Shown here: positions 55,978-64,000 of the stretch, piece by piece
Layout of the letters: the number at the start of each line of letters is the position of its first letter
Numbering within the stretch: position 1 is the first letter of the stretch
Source: Platerodrilus igneus
Lineage: Eukaryota; Arthropoda; Insecta; Coleoptera; Lycidae
Assembly (NCBI GenBank): GCA_036346225.1
Contig: JARFIW010001216.1
Coordinates: 966,501-1,030,500, forward strand
Direction of reading: 5' to 3'
DNA: 64,000 nt
Program-made: the position numbers and the translations under genes
Notes under the pieces: generated by a model
What the model was told of the DNA's origin: nothing
The model's database searches: none
The model's input: only the letters and a program-made list of their open reading frames with translations

Positions 55978-57228
55978 CAGAGATGAAATGGGTCAACTGG
56001 GTCACTGGGTCCAAGTGGGTCACTTTTTTGTTTGGGTGACTGGGTCAGTGGGTCCCGTGTACTGACCCGGATTGACCCAGTGACCCATATTTGCGCAGCG
56101 ACCCAAATTGACCCGGTGACCCAAACTTACCTAGTGACCCAAACTGACCCAATTGATTCAGTAACAAATTGAATTATTGAAGTAATAAAAATCTTTTTCC
56201 CATACTTTCAGCTCAATTTATTAACTATTTTCACAAATGCATAAGCTTATTGGTGCCGTTAGTTGCTAGCATTGGTTTCATGTTTCAAGCAAACGCTAAA
56301 ATGTATTGCTTTTTATATAATATGAAACGCATTTTTACATGTTTTTCAAAAAACGTGCTGTGGCGCTGTGCCGTGAGAATGCAGTGTTATAAACGTATAC
56401 AATTTTGTATGTTCAAATAATAGTATTCTTTCACATAAGAACTGAAATAATTTGTAACAAAAATCTTAATATTATATACCCGGTTATTTTCAGTGTCCAG
56501 TATGTTTGTAATTTGTATATCATTATCATTAAGCATGGATAAACATCACCTTAATTGTAATTTAAACCTTATACATAAGTGCTGAATTTTATAAATCTCC
56601 GTGAGACCGAGTTTTCTTGATAAGACTAATTAACTAAAAGAATGATGAAGATCATATAAAATAATGTTCCTGTATCAACTCGATGTCAGAAAACGGGATT
56701 ATTCAATTTATATTTTATTGCGTCTGTCATTGAAAAATATTTTGATCATTTAGTATATTTAATTGTTAAACATTCTCACCCTAATTAAAATTGTCTCGGA
56801 CAGCAGCTACTCCTTCTGCCAGAGAGTTCTGAGATTTATTTTGTAACTGTAATTCGTAGAACAGCACATATTTATTAAAAACTAATAATACAATTTCCAA
56901 ATTTCATAATCGGTTATTTGATAAAACTCGCCCACTAATTGAAAACATCACAGAGGGCCAATTTGAGACAGTAAGAAAATTTTTACGACTGCATCAATTT
57001 GGGTCAATTTAGGTAACTAAATCAATTTGGGTCAATGTGGGTCAATTTGGGTCACTGGGTCAATGTGAGCAGATTTTGGTCACTGGGTCAATTTTGGGTC
57101 ACTGGGTCAATGTGGGTCAATTTGGGTCACTGGGTCAATTTGGGTTATGGGTCACTGGGTGGTGGGTCACATCCTCATTTGGGTCACTGCGTCATGGGTC
57201 ACATTTTAGGTGACCCATTTCATCTATG
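55978..57228. mobile_element. hAT-type MITE with GGGTCAC arrays at both ends
   Basis: The 1251-bp element is flanked by the 8-bp duplication CCGTCTAG (55970-55977 and 57229-57236). Ends are CAGAGATGAAATGGGTCA and, from the right inward, CATAGATGAAATGGGTCA. Just inside both ends lie arrays of GGGTCACTGGGTCAATTT-type units (about 55987-56160, including an inverted part, and 57000-57215). The ~830-bp middle is AT-rich and non-coding. CA(G/T)-type ends with an 8-bp duplication point to a hAT transposase acting in trans. Confidence 0.85.
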
Positions 57229-57236
57229 CCGTCTAG

Positions 57237-59150
57237 TGAGATGATATTTATTAATAATATAGTATTTATCGTGACCATTCTATATATGTTTAATTTTATA
57301 TTTACAATGATTTAGAGCTGTGGTTTTTAGTATTGCGTTTGATTTTATTTGTTGCTAAATAATGTAAGGGGCAGATACCTAAAAACGGCAGCTTACCATT
57401 TTTAAAAAATGTTTTCTTTTGATTTTGTTGATATGTGTAGCTTGTAATTATTGATTGTTTATTTTTTTGTACTACTGTGCTTTTGTACATTTTTTTTTTA
57501 ATTAGAGGTTTTCTTTTGTGTATGTTTAGTTGTGAGTTGTGAATGAGTGTGTGGAGTTTTATTCCATGCCTTTCTCTAATTTTTGTATGTGTAATACCTC
57601 GTTTACTCACCGACTAAACCCGGTCAGTCTTTCTTTGGTTTTTTTTGGTGTTAGACTACGTGAATGAACGCATCTGGTTCCTCACTAACGACCCTACTAC
57701 TTTGGTTGAACCTGTAGTTTGGCTCTTTAGCTCATTAGAACACGCAAGCCATTTCACCTGTTCTAGTAATCTAGAACTTCGGCAAGGTGCAGGTTCATTC
57801 GAAGTGGACCTTAAATATATACAAAAGAAAATTAAACATAAACTTTACAGTAATTCTAGGAAAATAAATATACATAATTTATACAATTTGCATTGTGAAG
57901 TGCACCTCTTCAAGAAATAGTGTAACATTAAACTTATACACCCTAACATAAATTAATCAAATGTTAACTACTTTTAAATTGATGCCCAAGTTCTTTACGT
58001 TAATATCTATGCAAAAGAACAAAAGAAAAAGTAAAACGGGCTCTTACATAAACCATAATTGACTAATTTTTAACTTGAAGAATAATTACATAGTCGCTCG
58101 TGCATCGTGAACGTGAGTTTTGTAACGTGGCGTTGTCAATTTACTGGATAATCATGAGTAATAACATTATGAACAGCAGCATAAAAAAATTACGAAAACA
58201 GAAAGCTGTACCTTGAGCTATCGGCTTCGTGCTGGGAAAATGCGGCTGCAGTTCCTTATGGGCTGGATGTTGGAACCACCAACTTAACTCATACTAGCAC
58301 AGAAAGCAGTGTAAAAGCACGACTTTACAACATGTCTCTTTGGTAAGAAGATATTGTATCTCTATTTTATAAGGACAGACCCATTTATGAGCGTAGATAT
58401 TTGGTTTTCAGAATATCACCGAAAGATCAAGTGTGCAGACTTCTCAGACAACTGCTGCAGAAATACAAACAGTAACAGCCTACTAAAGAAGAGATAACGC
58501 AATTACCAAAGAATTTTTAAACAAAGGAAAGCAATCTTATTACTTTAAAGTATCTTAACAGCTGCAGGATAACAGACAAAAAACCCATTGTAAGTGTTCA
58601 CTTACTAAACAGATGGTTAAGTGGCCTTATCTTTTAGAAGAACGCTGTGCATTTATGTGCAACTGTAATTAAAATGTTGTCACAGCAGGTGGTAGAATTT
58701 ATTGCAACTACTTTGTATGTGAAATTTTTTAAGCAGCTGTTTGATTTTATAAGGAAAAATTTTATAGAATAGTTACTTGAAAAATTTTATAAAATAACAC
58801 TAATTCAAATGACAGGAAATCGAGCTTCTTGAGAAATTTTAGGGCGTTTTAAAAATGAATGCAGAAAAAAATGCTTGCCTGGTTTTGAACGTAACACAAG
58901 ACTACTGTACTTGTAAGCGTTACCGGCAAGATCTACGACCCCTGGATACCCCTCCCAAACCATACCATTTTATGTATAGTTTGAAATATATATACTGATT
59001 TTCATAAAAAAACCAATACCCAAAAACGGTTAATTGATTCTAATAAAATTATAAAAGCATGTCTATTTTGATAAAACAAAGTAATGATTAAAAATTAAAT
59101 AAAATCCAAACATTATTTCTTTTGATTTTCTTTGTTTCATTTCTTTGTAG
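57237..59150. other. No gene seen
   Basis: AT-rich sequence. A 91-codon open stretch at 57645-57920 and a short motif-less stretch around 58200-58480 were looked at and not called. Repeat content is likely but unrecognised. Confidence 0.3.
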
Positions 59151-59199
59151 TCACGTAGTATCAATTAATTGTAAATAGACTATTGATGTGTAATAACCG

Positions 59200-60120
59200 T
59201 CCAGTTTTCGGCTAGTTTGTCCACTATTGCTTTGTGATAACTTACGAATTCCAAAAGTATCGACAACTAAATAATTTTGAACGTGAGCGTAATATTGATA
59301 TGATGTGAGGCTGTACTTTCGTTCAGAGATACTGCTGACCGTATAAATCGTGATGTTGCATAGGTGGCAAGATGTCGATCCAAGTTGTCCGATAAAGGCG
59401 TTGAACAAAGGCGTCCTGCAGATCGTAAAGAATGCCGTTTGAGACTTTTCGGTCAGAAAAGATAGATTTTCAACAACTCAGTCAATAGCAATAGACTGGA
59501 TGAAAAGTGCAGGAAACAGAATATCAAGGTCATCTGTCAACTGCATTCATATCGTCCATTTTTGTGCCCTTCTCTTGCTCCAATTTCCCGTGCCCGCAGA
59601 CTAGCATGGAGAAACAAAAGAGCAAATTGGTTTCAAGAATGGCACCAAAGTGTGTTTGGTGACAAGGAGAGTCAGGCGTAGACGCAGAGAACATAATAAT
59701 TCAACATTTTTTGTTGAACGCCACCCAGTCATTAAACAACGAGTGATGATACAAGGTGCATAAGTTATGGTAGTAGATCACCCTTGGTCTTCATCGAATG
59801 CAACTTAAACGCAACTAGTTACATTGCCATTGTGCAAGAGCTGGTTGCACTTCCATTTCTTCAGGAGTTAGAAAATGCCATATTCCAACAAAATAATGCA
59901 CATCCACATACGACAAGGGTTACAATACGATGTTTGCAAGAAGCTAACATTGTTGTTTCTGCATAGCCTTCTCGCTCACCAGATTTCTCAACCACTGAAT
60001 ATGTTTGGAATATAATCGGTAGAAGGCTAAGTGAATTACCACACCTACCAAAAGACTTGCAGCATATTCGCCTTCGAATTCAAGAAACTTGGAATGATAC
60101 CCCTAAAGAAAAAAACTGAG
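59200..60120 (+). pseudogene. Decayed Tc1-like transposase
   Basis: Plus-strand relics. SLAPISRARRLAWRNKRANW and WHQSVFGDKESQA (first catalytic block, reading GDKES where SDESR is usual) lie at 59570-59680. SYGSRSPLVFIECNLNATSY lies at 59765-59824. NAIFQQNNAHPHTTRV (second block, Asn in place of the usual Asp in QQDNARPH) lies at 59873-59920. SRSPDFSTTEYVWNIIGRRL follows (third block; the usual E in 'SPIEN' is retained as E of TTEYVW). The sequence is Tcb1/Tcb2-like. Two catalytic positions are altered and several stops occur, so it is inactive. Inverted ends were not identified. Confidence 0.8.
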
Positions 60121-60499
60121 CACTTGACTGACAACATGCCCTACCGGTTAAATGAGTGCACAGGAAATATTGGTGGAGCAACTCATTATTGAAGAAAATT
60201 TTTTATTTCTGTTCTTTTGTTTTCAAATTTTAATCATTTGTTTCATCATAATAGGCATTTTGTAAAAATTTTATTGAAATCGATCAACAACCTGTTGCGT
60301 TTTTTTTTTATGAAAGTCAGCATACAGGTATAGTAGAGCTTGTAATTTATTTCCACATGTAATCTCATATTCTACTTTTTTGGTATAATTAAACCTGTTT
60401 ATTTTTATATCGTATTTTCTACTGTACAGCATCTGTCCTTGTATTGTATTTCATTACATTTAACGTTGTATATATGTTTATGATTTGCACAGAACCTTC

Positions 60500-62380
60500 A
60501 AACTTTGTCCGGCGCCGCTATCCAACCGGCAACAAATGACACCCAACGTGACTGGGCTTTCTTCACATAATAAACTGCAGACAGAAAGTTGCCCGAACCA
60601 GCAACACCATGCTTGAGACACGAAATCAGTCTTCCGCCTCTAGTCAGCCGGATACCAACCAGCCAGCTCCAACCCAAGAGAACACATCATCACCAACAGT
60701 TCTGGAACTGTAACAACCCAATGGCGTTAAACAAACTACTAGGACGGTAACATCATTAAGACGCTCGTTGAAGACCCTACCACAGCAACCAAAGAGGTCG
60801 AAAAACCAAAAATCTAGGATATCTTCCGGAAAGACTGGAAAATTTCTCCTACAAATGGAAACGGTAGGAAGTGACCTATAGATAATAACAGTCCAGCTTT
60901 AAGATCAAGCAGTCACATGGTGGACCACTTTCGAGGCATTCCAACCTAACTACGAAAAGTTCAGGAAGCTCTTCCTGGAAAAGTACTACAACCCCGCTAT
61001 CAAGACATAAATAATGACGAGTACTACGGAAACAATAAATAGCAACCAGTAGCGGCCTTTCTTATAACCAAGGCACGTCAGCCCGCCACCTCAAGCTAGA
61101 TGTCAACAACTACTAAGAGCTATTCACGGACCTTCTCCTTCCCACTCTATAAAATCCAATTCAGTGCCACACACCTACAACGCTATGGGAAATGGTAACC
61201 CGCCTCACTAGGATATAGGAAAATGTGTAAGAAATTGCAAAAGAAACAGCCGGACCAGCATTACCGACAAAACCGACACCCAAGCAAGAAAAACTACCCA
61301 GATGTGCTTTTGCCTCCAAAGCCATTGGCATCGCAGCTGCCCCATTAAACTATTTGGAAAACAACGCACCAACGCCCCAAAACACCACCAGCCGGACGGA
61401 AGGAACTGCTGCGATTAAATACGGTAACCTATGATGACCCACTGCCGAGGATTTCTGTCGACATAAAAGGGACCATCTGCAACGCATTCTTAGATACAGC
61501 AGCATTGTTATGCTTGATCAGCGAAGATAAAATACCCAAAGGTGCATAAATCGAACAATACAACGCCGAACAACGCCTGAACTAAGAGTCATCAACAGGT
61601 AGTTTTACACCTCAGTCACCCTAACACACGTCACAGACCACGAGACCTTCCTAGTGCTGATTTCAACGCCAGAAGATAGAATGGAATTATGAGCGAGGTT
61701 TCATACACTTCAAAGTCCATAAACGAAGAACGCTTCACTGGAACAGAAGATTCATATCCGCCACCCCGAGCAAGTCATCCACACGACCACAAATCAATCA
61801 CCAATTTCCAGTCAAACTCCTCCCCGAATTTCACAACCCATTGGAAGTGCTCCAAGAAGTAGTCAATGGACCAAGACATCCAACAACCATAACTAGCACC
61901 GGCGAATGTCGTCTTCTACCTGTGGACACCGAGCTGTGGAAATCCACAGATCAATTACATGACCCTCATCGACTTACTCGAACGTGTGCAAACTGCGCAA
62001 CAAAAGAGTGAGACTATCCAACGAATAATCCGTGAATAACCCAACCTGGAACAAAAAGGGCCTTGGAACCCGCACAAAGAGAAGACGACGTAACCCGACC
62101 CAAAACCAAATCGTTGTGCCTCCATAGGCACACTCCGACGTGATATATGGTTTCCACAACACGGCTGGCCATTCGGGCAGTGAGAAAACCTATCATGTTC
62201 TCAGCGAACGATATTTCTGGACAAAAGTCGGCGATGCAATAAATAAATATGTTGCCCGATGCTGGACCTGTGCAACCTGCGCATCTCTCCGACCACACCA
62301 ACCACCAGTCAGACCCTAATTCGGTGTCAAATAAACAGGACCAAATAAAATCCAAAGAAAAGCCGTTCCATACATCTACT
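60500..62380 (+). pseudogene. Ty3/gypsy relic with internal deletion
   Basis: Near 60609 MLETRNQSSASSQPDTNQ opens a Gln/Pro/Ser-rich gag start. WWTTFEAF and KLFLEKYYNP (60920-60990) are gag-core motifs. DIKGTICNAFLDTAALL (61462-61512) is a decayed protease (the usual DTGA reads DTAA). FHNTAGHSGSEKTYHVLSER and CWTCATCASLRPHQPP (62150-62310) are the integrase HHCC finger. Between protease and integrase (61560-62130) there is far too little sequence for RT and RNase H (normally ~1.5 kb), and none is recognisable, so an internal deletion is inferred. Stops are frequent. Confidence 0.65.
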
Positions 62381-63248
62381 GCCGACACCATGCCGGTAAA
62401 ATACTCAGTTGATTAGAATTTAGAGTATCAATTGGATGGTTACCAATTTAAATCCTGCCGCTGAGCCTAATTTTCCATGTTTGAATTATCAGCTAGATTT
62501 GAAGTGACCACATAGGCTATGAATAAAAAAATCTACATTTTAATTCATTTTATTCTATATGCTGCAACCGAGCCAACTGGATACCACCTTTCTCTTTTCT
62601 TTTTTCTTGAACTACTTCGCTTTATTTCAAATGCAGGTTGTGGATGTTTAATAATTCGACGAAGGCATTAATTTTCACTGGAGTACTCTAAGTCTCTTCC
62701 AGGATTAATGTTTTTCATTTATGTAATTTTTCTAAGAGACGGTGGCTCCTTTTGTATTTTAATCAAATTAACGATAACCTTCTTTATATTCGCAAGGCTG
62801 TATGGAGCCTGAGCTACGCCGGAAAATATATTTTTCTTTTTATCTTCATTCTACAAAAAGAGGAGCAGATCGACGTTTCCTTACGAGTAATGAAAACGTT
62901 GAATGCTGCAAAAATCAGGATCAAAATCTGCGTTGTCTAGTCAACAGTTTCCGATTTCAAATCAGACCCAAAGCTCTTGAAATGCAAGAAAGCCGAGATG
63001 TCAGACTGTGTTTTTCTGACCTCAGAGCCTAATAATGCACTCGTTTTGTTAAAGGCTCATAAATTTTAAAAAATGGACCATTGATATATTTATCATAACT
63101 GAATTTCATACCTGAGTAAGCCTTTAACCCAGATTTATTTTTGACCCACGGTCACTATCACCTTTTTCTTTTTTTGTGATTTTCTGGCTTTAAAATGACC
63201 TGCTTTATTTTCGATAGAAATGTTCTTCTAATGGTCTTTTTTACTTAC
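62381..63248. other. Intron sequence, no gene seen
   Basis: AT-rich sequence leading to the donor GTAAGTAA (63241-63248, minus strand). Small open stretches at 62752-63032 have no recognised motif. Confidence 0.3.
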
Positions 63249-63573
63249 TATTGTCCCGCTTTCTAGTTTATTTCTATGCGGAAGTGTGATTGTTAAACCT
63301 GTAAAAAACTTTTTACTGACAACAGAGTTGCTTTCATCCCTGTTAGAGAAGTTTTTAGACCTTACATAAACATCGCGCGGTTGAGTAAATAATCCTCGTA
63401 TGCTTGATCTTGCTTGAATTCTGATATCTTCATCTATCGAAGATGTTCTTTCGTCTCGTCTCGTTTTTAAGTTGCACTTCTCAACTTTAGTCCTATCGGT
63501 TACCTGATAGACAGAAACACCCCTATTATTATTATGATTATTAATCGATCTCAATTTCTCGAGAGGAGTATAT
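63249..63573 (-). CDS. Candidate host-gene exon (325 nt)
   Basis: Minus-strand open segment between an acceptor-like ATTCTTTTAAG just above 63573 and a strong donor GTAAGTAA at 63241-63248. It starts with one base of a split codon and holds 108 codons: YTPLEKLRSINNHNNNRGVS, a basic and polar middle (CNLKTRRDERTSSIDEDIRI), and near the end GLTITLPHRNKLESGTI, ending in phase 0. It has no transposon motif. LTITLPH could be the first strand of a PDZ domain, and phase 0 fits the PDZ exon at 26048-26199, but the GF-loop segment that should lie between is not in either, so at least one more exon would be needed. The reading frame runs only four codons past the donor before a stop, as expected of an intron. 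Confidence 0.45.
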
Positions 63574-64000
63574 CTTAAAAGAATTCACAAATGTGAGTTC
63601 TATGGTTGTAACATATGAGAGAAAAGAGGATGAGAGATTGATAACTGTTACACTCTGCTGTTGAGATAACTCGTTTACGAAATTGAAGCCTACTCTGGCA
63701 TTCCCCCTAGAAGAAGCTAGTTACAGTCAGTTTCTATAGTAAAGTAAAACAATTTTTTGTATGTTCAGCTATGACTGGAGTAAATTAAAAATGTGAAATG
63801 GCGATTACTTTAACACAAAAACTATTCTGGTCTAATTTATGTATTTGTGTTGGTTTTTGAGAGCTAGTTTTTAGTTGCGTTCAGAGCGAACTTGCGCTAG
63901 AACGGTTAGAACAGCTAGCGCGTTTCGGTAGGCTACAGAGCCGAACTATATGTTTAACCAAATTAGTGGGGTCTAACAGTGAGGAACAAAACTAAGACAG
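63574..64000. other. No gene seen
   Basis: AT-rich flank of the candidate exon up to the window edge. No recognised repeat or coding frame. Confidence 0.3.

Larger units (their letters stand above)
26200..63248 (-). other. Second large host intron, transposon-filled
   Basis: The interval between the PDZ exon and the candidate exon at 63249-63573, if those belong together. Contents are listed separately. The missing first half of the PDZ domain may be an unrecognised exon in here or lie off the right edge. Confidence 0.35.

Noticed and set aside
55987..57215. GGGTCAC arrays as a CRISPR or telomere-like array
   Set aside because: Units are not separated by unique spacers and lie inside inverted ends with an 8-bp duplication, so they are part of a MITE.

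Overview
The window looks like intronic sequence of an arthropod, most likely an insect. It is AT-rich and has no tRNA, rRNA or bacterial-style operons. It is packed with nested, mostly decayed transposable elements of kinds common in insects: RTE and R1/LOA-like LINEs, Ty3/gypsy, piggyBac, mariner/Tc1, hAT, a Polinton-like mini-element and a tRNA-derived SINE. The order or species cannot be fixed from the sequence.

Host gene. Three minus-strand segments read as successive exons of one gene: 26048-26199 (second half of a PDZ domain, ZASP/PDZ-LIM-like), 737-912 and 561-680. Each is bounded by AG acceptor and GT donor signals and their codon phases match in series (0 in / 2 out, 2 in / 1 out, 1 in / 1 out). 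The introns would be 25.1 kb and 56 bp. A fourth candidate exon at 63249-63573 ends in phase 0, which is compatible with the PDZ exon. If that is right, nearly the whole window is two large introns filled with transposons.

Layout. 1.6-4.7 kb: decayed hAT (ZMYM1-like). 6139-8185: a 2.05-kb element with 410-bp inverted repeats, a 6-bp target duplication and two intact small genes. This is the best candidate for something new. 8.2-9.1 kb: mariner/Tc1 relic. 9.2-10.2 kb: two foldback repeats. 13.2-21.1 kb: two gypsy relics in opposite orientation; the plus-strand one is split by a 3.3-kb R1/LOA-like LINE with a 14-bp target duplication. 21.2-21.6 kb: minisatellite. 22.3-25.6 kb: hAT with an 8-bp duplication, inside a LINE fragment. 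26.5-29.7 kb: minus-strand gypsy. 29.7-30.8 kb: RTE fragment with a solo LTR. 31.6-37.2 kb: an old repeat carrying ~175-bp tandem units at both ends, interrupted by a 3.5-kb DNA transposon of an unusual DDE type. A second, uninterrupted copy lies inverted at 41.6-43.0 kb and gives the empty site.

37.2-44.4 kb: an internally deleted mariner hit separately by a SINE (13-bp duplication) and by RTE sequence (11-bp duplication); the RTE in turn holds a solo LTR. 44.5-49.9 kb: piggyBac with at least two insertions. 51.6-55.3 kb: minus-strand RTE with a SINE. 56.0-57.2 kb: hAT-type MITE built from GGGTCAC-rich arrays. 59.2-60.2 kb: Tc1 relic. 60.5-62.4 kb: internally deleted gypsy relic.

Apart from the two small genes in the mini-element and the host exons, almost every coding sequence carries stops or frameshifts, so the region is largely a fossil record. 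Target duplications give the relative order of many insertions.
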